Positions 15,533-24,266 of a stretch of 26,762 bases of DNA are shown one piece after another (the stretch's first letter is position 1; each line of letters opens with the position of its first letter). The stretch comes from Candidatus Thiodiazotropha taylori (GTDB lineage Bacteria; Pseudomonadota; Gammaproteobacteria; Chromatiales; Chromatiaceae), in NCBI GenBank assembly GCA_019100305.1, contig JAHRHW010000008.1, forward strand, positions 1 to 26,762. The letters are read 5' to 3'. The position numbers were made by a program, and so were the translations under genes. The notes under the pieces were generated by a model that saw only the letters and a list, made by a program, of their open reading frames with translations, was not told where the DNA came from and made no database searches.

Positions 15533-16279
15533 ATGAATACACAACAGAAATTCGGTTGGTTGAAGCGAGCCATCAGCGGTGTCACTCTTTTGGCAGTCAA
15601 CCTGGCGGCCGGTGCTGCATTGGGTCTGCTTTGGGTGAAACTTTTCGTGGATGTGGACATGGGTTTCGGCGGGATTGCCGATATCCTTGGCGGGGCCATG
15701 GTCGGCATGTTGCTGGGATTGCTGATCACAGGGATTGTAGTATTTCGGTCGCCGCCTCGTTCACAATGGCTCTGGTCTGGGATTACCGGGATAGTGGCAG
15801 TGGTTGTCCTGGCAGGACTGGTGATCACAGCGCCGCCTCGGAAGGTCTCAAATGAACCAGTCATCAAAACAAAATTCCGTCCCGCCTTTGTCCTCAGAAT
15901 GAAAACAAACCGGCCCCGATCCGAACTCGCAACCGTACCGGCGAAACAGAGACAGCTGCCTTTCACTGAGGCCGAAGTATGGACCGGCAGTTCGAAGCTG
16001 ATCGTTGTTGACTGGGGGCCTGATTTCAACGCCTGTGAGGCACAGGCGAGCAACGAGGATTTTGCTCGACTGCTGCCGCTGTTGCAGCAGGTGGTTAGCA
16101 TCGCCGGCCCAGCCTGTCGAACACCGGAGGATGATTTCAGCCTGAATATCCGGTGGAATATTGAAAACAACTCGGGTCACTGGAATCTTGATGCGGGCTG
16201 TATTGCACAACAGCAGGCGATAGTGTCATTGGTCAATGCCGTTGGCGATTTAGCGGGCCGTCTGTGCAGTAACGAATAA
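15533..16279 (+). CDS. Hypothetical membrane protein with C-terminal soluble domain
   Basis: 248 aa. Three hydrophobic helices (about 14-36, 44-71 and 81-98) are followed by a Pro/Arg-rich linker and a soluble domain of about 130 residues with two spaced cysteines ('FNACEAQAS', 'GPACRTPEDD') and a third near the end ('DAGCIAQQQ'), which could form disulphides if periplasmic. GC content and codon use look like the neighbours, supporting a real gene. AAGGA lies 17 bases before the ATG, which is far. No family recognised. It converges on the small gene at 16312 with 32 bp between the stops. Confidence 0.7.
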   Translation: MNTQQKFGWLKRAISGVTLLAVNLAAGAALGLLWVKLFVDVDMGFGGIADILGGAMVGMLLGLLITGIVVFRSPPRSQWLWSGITGIVAVVVLAGLVITAPPRKVSNEPVIKTKFRPAFVLRMKTNRPRSELATVPAKQRQLPFTEAEVWTGSSKLIVVDWGPDFNACEAQASNEDFARLLPLLQQVVSIAGPACRTPEDDFSLNIRWNIENNSGHWNLDAGCIAQQQAIVSLVNAVGDLAGRLCSNE

Positions 16280-16311
16280 GCCACATCAAAGGATGGCAAG
16301 CAGTTCTGGGC

Positions 16312-16596
16312 TTAATTATGCTGCAAGCTGTTATTCGGCTCGACGCTTTCGTCCGCAGGACTCTGTGAGGCGCCGAAATAGGGTTGCTTTGACAGAGTTT
16401 TGAAGTTTATAAACTTAGAAAATGATTTCGGTTTGAGGTCAGTTGGGGTTATAGAGTTTTCACCCTTTGCATTTTTTATTGAAACATTGGGGGCAGACTC
16501 TATGCCATCGTCTCCATCAAGAAAAAAGCCATGAAATGGACAGGAGTGTGATGGGGAAGCGATTAACAGCAGGAGCGCTAGAGTCAGGAGTTTCAT
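16312..16596 (-). CDS. Small secreted protein of unknown function
   Basis: 94 aa from ATG 16596, chosen because it opens directly into a textbook signal peptide (MKLLTLALLLLIASPSHS) followed by 'CPFHGFFLDGDDGIE'. An upstream start at 16677 would bury the signal. The mature part has one cysteine right after the predicted cleavage, an acidic turn and a polar, serine-rich tail. S-H-S-C is not a good lipobox, so periplasmic export is favoured over lipidation. No Shine-Dalgarno is clear. No family recognised. Confidence 0.55.
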   Translation of the reverse strand: MKLLTLALLLLIASPSHSCPFHGFFLDGDDGIESAPNVSIKNAKGENSITPTDLKPKSFSKFINFKTLSKQPYFGASQSPADESVEPNNSLQHN

Positions 16597-16795
16597 GATC
16601 TGAATATTATCATAAAAAATAGACATAAGATAAGAATAACAGAGATAGAGAGGACTGCAATCAAACAGCAAACCCATGAAATTAAAGAGAAATTTTGTAA
16701 TCTATTATCGGTTATAAAAGATAGTCGCCTAGAACGCCCAAAAATGGGATAGTTGGCGCCCAATTCAGTGACAAGTCAGTACCAGGCATCAGGAT

Positions 16796-16867
16796 TCAAA
16801 GGGGTCAAAGCCCTTTTTGGGCTTTTGTCGGGTGTGATAGGAAGGAAAAGGGCTCTGACCCCTTTGA
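16796..16867. repeat. Inverted-repeat element (REP/MITE-like)
   Basis: Arms 16796-16817 (starting TCAAAGGGGTCAAAG) and 16846-16867 (ending CTCTGACCCCTTTGA) are reverse complements at 21 of 22 positions, with a 28-base spacer. The GGGGTCAGAGCCC core is a dispersed palindrome I recall from gammaproteobacterial genomes. It ends 19 bp past the stop of the leftward cyclase gene, so its RNA would fold at that transcript's 3' end. Confidence 0.7.
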
Positions 16868-16885
16868 TCATCGGAATGACGATAT

Positions 16886-18238
16886 CTAAAGATCGAGGTT
16901 CATGGACTGGGATCCCGAGGCATCCTCTGCGGAAGAAACCTGGTTTCTTCCGCCCTCCTTGGCCTTGTAGAGCGCCACATCAGCAGCCTTAATGAGTTCT
17001 TTAATCGTGCTACCGTGCTCCGGATAACTCGCTGCTCCGATACTAAGGGTGATATGGGTCGAGGTATTTTCATCCAGTTTGACAGAATGTTCTGAAATCA
17101 TAGACCTGATAAGCTCTGCCTTTTTTATGCTTTCGGCATGGGTAGAGTCAGTGAGTATGAACATCAGTTCATCACCACCATAACGAATCATATAATCACT
17201 TTCCCTGAGCTTGTGACCGAGTTCGCTTGAAATGACTTCTAGTACCTTGTCACCTGCCAGGTGACCATAGGTATCATTGATGTTTTTGAAGTTGTCGATA
17301 TCCGCGATGAGTATGGACAGGTATGATTTGTTTCTTTTTGCTCTTGCAAGTTCGTTATCAAAAATCAGGTCAGCCTGGTGACGATTAAGGAATCCGGTCA
17401 GCGGGTCATGAATGGCAAGATCCTGCAATTGTTGCTGAAGCTCATCATTCCTCTGCAGAAAGTGGCGCCAGCGTTTGCCGGTAAACAGTATACCCAGCGT
17501 GCCAATCAACCACATAACAAAGTAACTGATCATGTGAGTACGGATGATGCCCAAACGCGCGTCTGAATAGACCACCATGTCAACGTGAACACCCAGCCCA
17601 CCAACGATGTCACCCACTTTGTATTGACTGTAGCTGTGGCACTTGTAGCACTTGGGTTTCAGGGCGAGCGGCTGCAACATCCGGTAGTAGGATTTGCCCT
17701 CGAACTCTGTATATCCGGCTACGGTTTTTTTACCGGCTCGAAGCTTATCTAGTGCCATGGATTCCCATTCATCGGGCTCGTTGCCGGGTTTGAGTGGATC
17801 ATCTCCGGTAAAGCGGATGAATGCGCCCACAACTCGGTTTTCCTTTCCCATGATTGAGTTCAGTGCTGCGATGGAGTTGGCGATAGTCAGTTGTCTGCCG
17901 TCTAAAGTCTCCACATCCCTGCCGACAGACTCGGGTATGTAGGGATTGGGCTTGTGTACATCACTAACGGGGGCATAAACACCACCAAATCCCACAATCC
18001 ATTTTCGTACATGGTTGGCGGTTTGCAGGCGAATATTTGCTTCACGGTTCACAAGCCGGTCTATCTCGGCGAGATCGTGCCATATATGCCACCCAGTCAG
18101 TGCGACTATCAATGTCAGCCAAAACACATGCGCCGTCCACAGGAAATGCTTTAGCCTCTGAATGGAATTGGCCGCCTTGAGCTGTTTTTCGGTACTGCTT
18201 TGTTCGCTCTTGTTCATTTCAAAATAGCCTTTTTGCAC
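16886..18238 (-). CDS. Membrane diguanylate cyclase with periplasmic haem-type (DUF3365/Tll0287-like) sensor
   Basis: 450 aa. TM1 (about 33-50), a periplasmic domain of about 185 residues, TM2 (about 237-253), a short coiled linker, then a GGDEF domain (about 275-440). The sensor carries CYKCH (197-201), a c-type haem attachment motif, in the position typical of DUF3365/Tll0287-like domains, which sense redox state or gas ligands. The active site is GGDEL (354-358), a tolerated variant, and RESD (345-348) forms the inhibitory site, so it should make cyclic di-GMP. GTG at 18238 or ATG at 18217 can be the start; the first seven residues are uncertain. It lies 14 bp downstream of the GGDEF-EAL gene, so the three leftward genes may form one operon. 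Confidence 0.92.
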   Translation of the reverse strand: MQKGYFEMNKSEQSSTEKQLKAANSIQRLKHFLWTAHVFWLTLIVALTGWHIWHDLAEIDRLVNREANIRLQTANHVRKWIVGFGGVYAPVSDVHKPNPYIPESVGRDVETLDGRQLTIANSIAALNSIMGKENRVVGAFIRFTGDDPLKPGNEPDEWESMALDKLRAGKKTVAGYTEFEGKSYYRMLQPLALKPKCYKCHSYSQYKVGDIVGGLGVHVDMVVYSDARLGIIRTHMISYFVMWLIGTLGILFTGKRWRHFLQRNDELQQQLQDLAIHDPLTGFLNRHQADLIFDNELARAKRNKSYLSILIADIDNFKNINDTYGHLAGDKVLEVISSELGHKLRESDYMIRYGGDELMFILTDSTHAESIKKAELIRSMISEHSVKLDENTSTHITLSIGAASYPEHGSTIKELIKAADVALYKAKEGGRNQVSSAEDASGSQSMNLDL

Positions 18239-18252
18239 TTTAGCAAGTGGTC

Positions 18253-21200
18253 CTAAGCTTGTCTGTGCCTGTTGTCATTGGACTCTCCAGTACTCTCTTT
18301 TTGCAGATACTTGGGACCATCACCAGTAGTCGCTTTTACGAACTCCTCCGGTTCGAATTCACTGTAGAATCGTGTTATCTCCTCGGGTCTCATGGGTTTG
18401 GCCAGATAGTAGCCCTGAATTTCGTCACACCCAATTTCATTCAGAAGACTGAGCTGACTGGCATTTTCCACACCTTCGCACAGTACCTTTTTACCCAAGG
18501 AGTCTGCCATCTCCACGATGGAACGCAGAATGGCCAGATCGTTCTCGTCATGCTCCACATCCTTGATGAAGATTCGGTCGATCTTCAGCGTATTGAACGG
18601 GAGATGTTTTAAGCGGAAAAGTGATGATTCGCCAGTTCCGAAATCATCGATGGAAATGGTGAAGCCAGCATCGATCAGGTCTTTATACAGATTGGAGTAT
18701 TTCGTCTGCTCCAGGATGACTGTCTCGGTAATTTCGATCTCCAGTTTCCCGGGACTGATTCCTTCATCCCTGACGATACGCTGCAAATGGCTGCTGAGAT
18801 CGATGCTCTTGATGGTCTGGCCGTCAAGATTGAAAGAAATCGTACCGGGATCGATATTCAACTCGTTCCAGGCGCGAATCTGTCGGGCTACCTGTCGAAT
18901 GACGAGGTCGGTAATCTCCGGCATCAAGCTCGCATCATGCGCCGCTGGCAGGAACTCCAGCGGGGAGATCAGTCCGCGCTCAGGGTGTTGCCAGCGAATC
19001 AGTGCTTCAGCGCCGACCAAGGCATGGTGTTCTAGTGAAAACTTCGGTTGGTAAACCATATACAGCTGGTCATCCGCACGCAGGGCGTGTCGTAGATCGG
19101 TCTCCAGGACGAACAGTTCTTCCGCTTCCCGGGCCATGTCTTCGGTGAAATAGCTGTAGTTGCCGCGCCCCTTACGCTTGGCGCGGTACATGGCGGCATC
19201 AGCATTTTTAAGAAGGGTGGTGGAATCCTCCCCATCCTCGGGGTATATGCTGATGCCAATGCTCGCTGAGATATGGAGCGATCGGCCTTCAATGCTAAAA
19301 GGTTCCCTGAAGCATTGAAGAAGCTTATTGGCAACTCTTGCAGGGTCGTCTTCCTGATCAAAAGCCTCTATCATGATGATGAATTCATCACCCCCAAGTC
19401 TCGCCACAACATCATCCTGACGAATGAATCGCTGTAGTCGCTTGCCAACATCTAAGAGCAGTTTGTCACCCACCTGGTGACCGAGTGTATCGTTGATCTG
19501 TTTGAAATGGTCCAGGTCGAGGTAGAGCAGAGCAGCATGTACGTTCATACGCTTGGAATGCTTGAGGGCCTGGTCAAACAAATGCATAAAAGATGTGCGG
19601 TTGGGTAGGTTGGTCAGTTGGTCCATATAAGCCAGTTCCTGCAGCCGCTTCTCCTTTTTCAGCTTATCAGTGATATCACTGAATACGGCGACGTGGCTCA
19701 ACACCTCACCATCGTTATCTCTTATGGTGGTTATATTTAGCCACTCGGGATAAACATCTCCATCCTTTCGACGATTGAATATTTCGCCTTCCCAGTAGCC
19801 ATCCTGCAGAATATTGGCCCACATCTCCTGGTAGAAACTAGGGTCGTGCATGCCGGAAGAGAGAATGTTTGGATTTTTTCCCTGTACCTCTTTTTCTCCA
19901 TAGCCGGTGATCTCGGTAAAGGCCCGATTGACGGCAGCGATATTCACATTCACGTCGGTTACCATTATGGCTTCCGACATGTTTTGGAATGCTGTTTCTG
20001 TCTGCTGTTGGCGGATACGGTTTTCGAAGTCCTGGGTGATATCCCGGAACAGAACAACGGCACCTGCTATGCTACCTTCGTCGCGTAGAGGGGAGCTGGT
20101 CACTTCGGTACGAATCAGGCTGCCACTGCGATGGGTAAAAGTCTCATTGCTGCTTCTGTAAACATTTCCTGACATGGGCTCCGTTCTTATCGGGCAGTTT
20201 TGCGCTGTTACGGGTTGGTCCGCAGAGTGGTGATGGAATAGATTGTGGCCGTTCTTTCCCTGCATTTCATGTTTTGAGAATCCAAGTATGTTTTGGGCAG
20301 CCTTGTTGCTGAACACGATGTTTCCCTGATTGTTCATCACGTACAAACCCTCGACCATATTCTCGCTGATGGTTTGCAGTTGCTGGCGAGATCTCAGCCA
20401 GTGCTGGTAGGAGCGACCACCCAAAAAGAACAGAAGGCTTCCCAGCGCAAAAACAATCAAGTGGTTGCGTAGCATGACGGGGTATTCGTCTCCGGGAAAC
20501 GATCCCACAACATAGGCAGCTGGACGGCCGGCACTGTCTTTTACTGAAAGCAGAACCACCTGGTGGCAGTCGAAGTTGTCGATACACTTGTAGAGGCTGA
20601 GTGTCCGGCCCTCCCTCATGGCGGTATAAACATCCGGATCGGCGCCCAGTGCGAGGTCTAGTGGTTCGAGGTAGGGTGGTGCTTCCATGGTCTGTACTAC
20701 ATCACGCATTGAGGAGCTTTCGTCCTCTATGACAAACTCGGGATGCACCGTGGTATCGCGGAACAGTGAGCGGACGCTTGGGTGACTGACCGCCTCTACC
20801 AAATCTTTTCTAAGCAGGAACTGGGAAAAAGAGGCAGCATCCCTATTCTTTGAGGACAACACATCGTAGAGGGCATCGAATGCTACGCTGAAGTCGACTA
20901 CTCCCACGAGTTGTCCATCCTTTAGCAATGGAAATGCGTTGCGGAAACCAGGATAGACACGGCCATGTTCAAATCCTTGTGCATGATGGCCCTGGACCAA
21001 TACACGACGTAACAGGGGGCGGTCGTCGGCGATGGTATCGCCATACAGATCCGGGCGATTCATTCTCAGGAAAGAGGTGCCATCGGTCAGTAGGAACTGC
21101 AATACCCTTATTTTTCGATCCTGCAGCAGTTTGAATGTGGGATACATGCGGCGATACAACCTGCCACGGAGTCGGTTCCTCTCTTTCGGGGAGGCCTTTT

Positions 21201-21432
21201 CTGCCGCTGCTACATGTTCGATGATATCCCGAGTATTGACCTCTTTCTGAAAGATCGCTTCGACCAGACGACCATAACTTGAGGTAATACTCTCAACGGC
21301 CGTATCCAACTGCGTTTCCCGGAACTTGAGGCGGTAGCCGACTTCCGAGGAAAAACTGTAATAGGTGGCAAACCCGAAAAGGCTTTCCACCAATAGGAAC
21401 AGTGACAAAGCTATCAGCGTAGTACGACTCAT
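18253..21432 (-). CDS. Membrane PAS-PAS-GGDEF-EAL cyclic-di-GMP enzyme
   Basis: 1059 aa from ATG 21432. TM1 (about 4-25), a large periplasmic Cache-like sensor (26-322), TM2 (323-338), PAS1 (about 350-467), PAS2 (about 479-592), GGDEF (about 597-757; GGDEF at 680-684, inhibitory RQDD at 671-674) and EAL (about 777-1027; EAL at 809-811, then IEITET, DDFGTG, KID, CEGVE and QGYYLAKP). Both catalytic sets look complete, so it may both make and break cyclic di-GMP. The start is decided by TAATG: its A is shared with the stop of the PhnD-like gene, giving tight translational coupling. A GTG 24 bases upstream is unlikely. The partner binding protein probably feeds the periplasmic sensor. Confidence 0.94.
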   Translation of the reverse strand: MSRTTLIALSLFLLVESLFGFATYYSFSSEVGYRLKFRETQLDTAVESITSSYGRLVEAIFQKEVNTRDIIEHVAAAEKASPKERNRLRGRLYRRMYPTFKLLQDRKIRVLQFLLTDGTSFLRMNRPDLYGDTIADDRPLLRRVLVQGHHAQGFEHGRVYPGFRNAFPLLKDGQLVGVVDFSVAFDALYDVLSSKNRDAASFSQFLLRKDLVEAVSHPSVRSLFRDTTVHPEFVIEDESSSMRDVVQTMEAPPYLEPLDLALGADPDVYTAMREGRTLSLYKCIDNFDCHQVVLLSVKDSAGRPAAYVVGSFPGDEYPVMLRNHLIVFALGSLLFFLGGRSYQHWLRSRQQLQTISENMVEGLYVMNNQGNIVFSNKAAQNILGFSKHEMQGKNGHNLFHHHSADQPVTAQNCPIRTEPMSGNVYRSSNETFTHRSGSLIRTEVTSSPLRDEGSIAGAVVLFRDITQDFENRIRQQQTETAFQNMSEAIMVTDVNVNIAAVNRAFTEITGYGEKEVQGKNPNILSSGMHDPSFYQEMWANILQDGYWEGEIFNRRKDGDVYPEWLNITTIRDNDGEVLSHVAVFSDITDKLKKEKRLQELAYMDQLTNLPNRTSFMHLFDQALKHSKRMNVHAALLYLDLDHFKQINDTLGHQVGDKLLLDVGKRLQRFIRQDDVVARLGGDEFIIMIEAFDQEDDPARVANKLLQCFREPFSIEGRSLHISASIGISIYPEDGEDSTTLLKNADAAMYRAKRKGRGNYSYFTEDMAREAEELFVLETDLRHALRADDQLYMVYQPKFSLEHHALVGAEALIRWQHPERGLISPLEFLPAAHDASLMPEITDLVIRQVARQIRAWNELNIDPGTISFNLDGQTIKSIDLSSHLQRIVRDEGISPGKLEIEITETVILEQTKYSNLYKDLIDAGFTISIDDFGTGESSLFRLKHLPFNTLKIDRIFIKDVEHDENDLAILRSIVEMADSLGKKVLCEGVENASQLSLLNEIGCDEIQGYYLAKPMRPEEITRFYSEFEPEEFVKATTGDGPKYLQKESTGESNDNRHRQA

Positions 21433-22295
21433 TACTCGGTACCGGGTATGGGCCACGGTATCCTTGTAAGCGCATCTGCTACGTCATTGTAGTTACAGTT
21501 ATCAGGAGTGACGGCACCATTGCGGAACTGCTTACCCCAACGGCTGACCCGTTTTCTGTCTTTTTCCGACTTTTGGGGATCGAGTGTCAACAAGGCCCTG
21601 CGAATGGACGCGATCTCTTCCTGTTTGACGGTATTGGTGTTGGCGATTAAAGCAAATCCAGGGAAGTGTGTACTTTCCGCAATTCTCCTCAGGCCCATAT
21701 GTAAATAGCGTTTCGAAATCGCGGTTTTGACTCCTGCTACGTCATATTCACCCCTGACCACTCCCAGGGCCGCCTTGGAATGGCTTCCAGCATAGCTGAA
21801 TCTGTTTCCATCGCCATCAATGGATAGATCCGCATGGGCAAGCATCTGGGATACAGCCAGGTAACCACAGGTGGAGTAAGGCTGGGTAAGACCAATGTGA
21901 ACATCTCGTAGATTGTTGAGTGTCATCCCGCTGTCTTCAAAGACCACCAGAGAACAGGTATAGCTGGCTTCCCCCTGTGTATCCCGGAAACAGACTACTG
22001 GCTCCTGGGCCTCAAACTGCTTTTTGAGGACTACGTAAGGCAGGGGGCCGAGATAGGCAAGATCGATCTCATCTTTGCCGAAAGCATCGATAATCTTGGC
22101 ATAATCATGAAAAAACACCATTTTCAGTTTGTGCCCAGTCTCTCCGGACAGGAAGCTGGCCAACCCCTGGAACTGTTCGTGGATAATTTTTTTGTCTTCC
22201 AGGGGAAGTGGGGCAAAGCGCAGTTCCCGCGCTGAAGCAGGGCTACCGAGCATGGTCAGTGCAATTAAAACAGCGGAGAGAATGAACTGTCTCAT
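21432..22295 (-). CDS. PhnD-like periplasmic phosphate/phosphonate-type substrate-binding protein
   Basis: 287 aa with a signal peptide (1-22, cleavage at ASA-REL). The mature part follows the PhnD/PF12974 binding-protein pattern: 'LRFAPLPLEDKK', 'FQGLASFLSGETG', 'DLAYLGPLPYVVLKK', 'NLRDVHIGLTQPYSTCGYLA' and 'GEYDVAGVKTAI'. In classical systems it delivers phosphonate or phosphite to an ABC transporter, but no permease or ATPase gene is here. Instead its stop overlaps the start of the GGDEF-EAL gene, so it most likely serves as a ligand-binding subunit for signalling. The ligand is unknown. No clear Shine-Dalgarno before the ATG. Confidence 0.88.
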   Translation of the reverse strand: MRQFILSAVLIALTMLGSPASARELRFAPLPLEDKKIIHEQFQGLASFLSGETGHKLKMVFFHDYAKIIDAFGKDEIDLAYLGPLPYVVLKKQFEAQEPVVCFRDTQGEASYTCSLVVFEDSGMTLNNLRDVHIGLTQPYSTCGYLAVSQMLAHADLSIDGDGNRFSYAGSHSKAALGVVRGEYDVAGVKTAISKRYLHMGLRRIAESTHFPGFALIANTNTVKQEEIASIRRALLTLDPQKSEKDRKRVSRWGKQFRNGAVTPDNCNYNDVADALTRIPWPIPGTE

Positions 22296-22582
22296 GAAAT
22301 TCGCAACAGTCGTATGTTTCTAAAGGGTCTAGGTCGCTTATAAGAGTATCGGCTGATACTGCTAAAAATTTAATGGTTTTTGTTCTTCCGCATTGCTGAA
22401 AGGGCTTCTGCCCATTGTCAGGAAGCCTACCCCCAGAGCACGCCTATCGGTTCAACCCATCAGGTCGTTTGCCATGTTTGGGCCTAAGATCAGCAAGATC
22501 TGGACAACCCGTTCTTTTCAGCGAAAATCTATTCGACCTTGGTACATACTTAAAGGTAGGCCCACAGTGATGGTTGACGATC
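22296..22582. other. Divergent intergenic region
   Basis: This 287-bp spacer must hold the promoters of the leftward PhnD/GGDEF-EAL genes and the rightward DUF211/VIT pair. An AT-rich patch lies at 22365-22390. I see no unambiguous -35/-10 pair or operator. Confidence 0.4.
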
Positions 22583-22864
22583 ATGCATAGAGTGAAACGC
22601 CTGGTGCTGGATGTGCTTAAACCCCATACCCCCAATGTGTTGGATTTCAGCCGCCATCTGGCTGAGCATGGGAGCCATAGGGTAAAGACCTGCGTTGTCG
22701 AGATGGACGATAAGACCGAGACCCTGCAGCTGGTCATCGAGGGAGAGGATATCGACTTCGAGGGTATCCAGCAGGCGATCAGCGAAAATGGCGCCTCCCT
22801 CCACAGCATCGATGAGGTGGAGATTGAGGGTAGTGAAACAGAAGCCGATGCGGACTCAGACTAA
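22583..22864 (+). CDS. DUF211 family protein
   Basis: 93 aa from ATG 22583, since the DUF211 consensus begins right there ('RVKRLVLDVLKPHTPN'); an in-frame TTG nine bases upstream is not needed. The family features are present in order: LDVLKPH, the strand 'VKTCVVEMDDKTETLQLVIEG', 'IDFEGIQQAISENG' and 'LHSIDEVE'. DUF211 proteins have a small ferredoxin-like fold that assembles into rings in archaeal structures; a metal- or anion-binding role has been suggested but not proved. The acidic tail (ETEADADSD) is extra. The next gene starts 11 bp after the stop, so the two form an operon. Confidence 0.88.
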   Translation: MHRVKRLVLDVLKPHTPNVLDFSRHLAEHGSHRVKTCVVEMDDKTETLQLVIEGEDIDFEGIQQAISENGASLHSIDEVEIEGSETEADADSD

Positions 22865-22875
22865 GCGGATTGGCA

Positions 22876-23451
22876 ATGGCCCTGCTAAAACGATTGCGCT
22901 ACTGGTCCTATCTCGCTGGCTCGGGAGATATCGCCCGTCGCTACTTCGTAGTGAATGGATTCGACGGAGCCTTGACCATGTTGGGGCTAGTCACCGGATT
23001 CCACTTCTCCGGCACCGAGGATCTCAAGCTGATGCTCAGCGGCTGTGTCGGTGCTGCGGTGGCCTTGGGTATCAGCGGTATCAGCAGTGCCTACCTAAGT
23101 GAATCGGCGGAACAGCGTCGCGCCCTGACGGAGCTGGAGGAGGCGATGGTCAGCGACCTCTCCGATAGCGAGCATGCCAATGCCGCCAAGACCTTGCCTG
23201 TTTTAGTCGCCATGGCGAATGGTCTTGCGCCTATGCTGCTGTCGATCTTGATTATCTCCCCTCTCTGGTTGGCTCAGGCCGGAGTGCCTCTGCCACTTCA
23301 ACCCCTGCTACTCTCCATCTTACTGGCTTTAGGGAGTATCTTTTTTCTTGGTGCCTTTCTAGGTAGCGTCGGAGGAACTTCATGGCTGGTCAGTGGCGTA
23401 AAGACGTTGCTTATCGCTGGCATAACCATGGGGTTGATCATGCTGATTTAG
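22876..23451 (+). CDS. VIT/CCC1-like Fe2+/Mn2+ transporter family protein
   Basis: About 191 aa from ATG 22876 (TTG at 22870 is also possible). The N-terminal amphipathic 'RRYFVVNGFDGALTMLGLVTG' is the VIT1/CCC1 signature, followed by a Gly/Ala-rich helix and 'ISGISSAYLSESAEQRRALTELEEA'. That segment corresponds to the stretch in which plant VIT1 binds metal, though here it is short. About five hydrophobic helices in all. Family members move Fe2+ or Mn2+ across membranes (vacuolar in eukaryotes). Pairing with DUF211 has been seen in other prokaryotes, to my recollection. The C-terminus ends in a hydrophobic helix without a tail. Confidence 0.82.
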   Translation: MALLKRLRYWSYLAGSGDIARRYFVVNGFDGALTMLGLVTGFHFSGTEDLKLMLSGCVGAAVALGISGISSAYLSESAEQRRALTELEEAMVSDLSDSEHANAAKTLPVLVAMANGLAPMLLSILIISPLWLAQAGVPLPLQPLLLSILLALGSIFFLGAFLGSVGGTSWLVSGVKTLLIAGITMGLIMLI

Positions 23452-23643
23452 CTTCGGATAAGCGGGATCAGTAACTCACTAACAGTTGTCATACTCTTTC
23501 AGCAACTATACCCTTTGATCGAATTGTTTCAGGAGCATTCCTAGAAGGATATACAATCTTACCAAGTATCTACGAACTTAAACCCCGTATTCAGCCCCTG
23601 TTGCGACCACTAACCGATGACTGATGGTATGCACCAGCGCTGT

Positions 23644-24037
23644 TCATTCCTGCAGGCTGGGTGCATGGGCAAGATGAAATCGACTTTTACCCCAAGGCGT
23701 GGTGATGTAAATACCATCCAGGAACAGCATATGGAAATGTACACTCAGATTGAGTGCGCTACCGAACCGTTGGATCAGCCTAACCGCACCGGTTTGCATG
23801 CTGTTTCGGGTGAATCCCGCTTTTTGGATCGGCTGTCCCGAGATGGGCAGTAGACGATCCCCGGCACCCAGCCCATCAGTTGCGGACGGCTGGCGAACAA
23901 GAATCTTAGTTGAAGAGGAGAGCTCAGCACCCATTGGCGGATTGTTTGTTCAGTCAGAACCTCAGCGACCAACAGTGCGATGCTCTCAGCCATGCGTCTT
24001 TCGCCACAGCTGGGACAGAAGCCTCTTCGCTTGCAAC
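23644..24037 (-). pseudogene. IS91-family transposase fragment (zinc-finger and middle part), frameshifted
   Basis: On -, 'CKRRGFCPSCGERRMAES' followed by 'RQWVLSSPLQLRFLFASRPQLMG' is the Zn-binding and following region of IS91 (Y2) transposases. Near 23850 the frame shifts, and the family continues in another frame with 'TGAVRLIQRFGSALNLSVHFHM' and 'LFLDGIYI', which contains the HxH of the HUH nuclease. It stops at 23644, so the catalytic tyrosines and C-terminus are lost. Its upstream end is cut at 24037, where the tail of another IS91 copy joins. Not functional. The spacer 23452-23643 shows no gene. Confidence 0.85.
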
Positions 24038-24265
24038 AGCTAGGGTACGCCTGAAATAGCCCGCTATCCGTCCTCAATCTATCCCCCCTGAATGTCCGGC
24101 TGAAACTGCCCTCTTCCATTGCCATGCCGGCCTTCTAGCTTCGTTCAGGCAATACACCACCAGGCAACTGATCCTTGTGTTGCTGTGCCATGTAGAAGAG
24201 TTTGGAAAACCGCAGCCAGGTAACCCAGTCTGAACCAGGAGAGGCTCGTGTTGCTGGCATCAACT
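24038..24265 (-). repeat. IS91-like element end, copy 1 of direct repeat (~227 bp)
   Basis: This block is repeated at 25388-25613 with only scattered differences (about nine in ten bases match by eye). Read on -, it carries the last codons of an IS91-family transposase (ending near 24135 with 'WLRFSKLFYMAQQHKD') and then about 97 bp of non-coding terminus. The terminus abuts CCKRRGFC coding of another copy at 24037. Confidence 0.85.
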
Positions 24266-24266
24266 G

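Noticed and set aside
15254..15544. 96-codon - frame with hydrophobic segments
   Set aside because: No homology or ribosome-binding site; overlaps the neighbouring start. Mentioned only as a possibility under the gene-free stretch.
15517..16210. Two - strand frames of 217 and 120 codons
   Set aside because: Antisense shadows of the membrane protein at 15533-16279, whose hydrophobic pattern is coherent.
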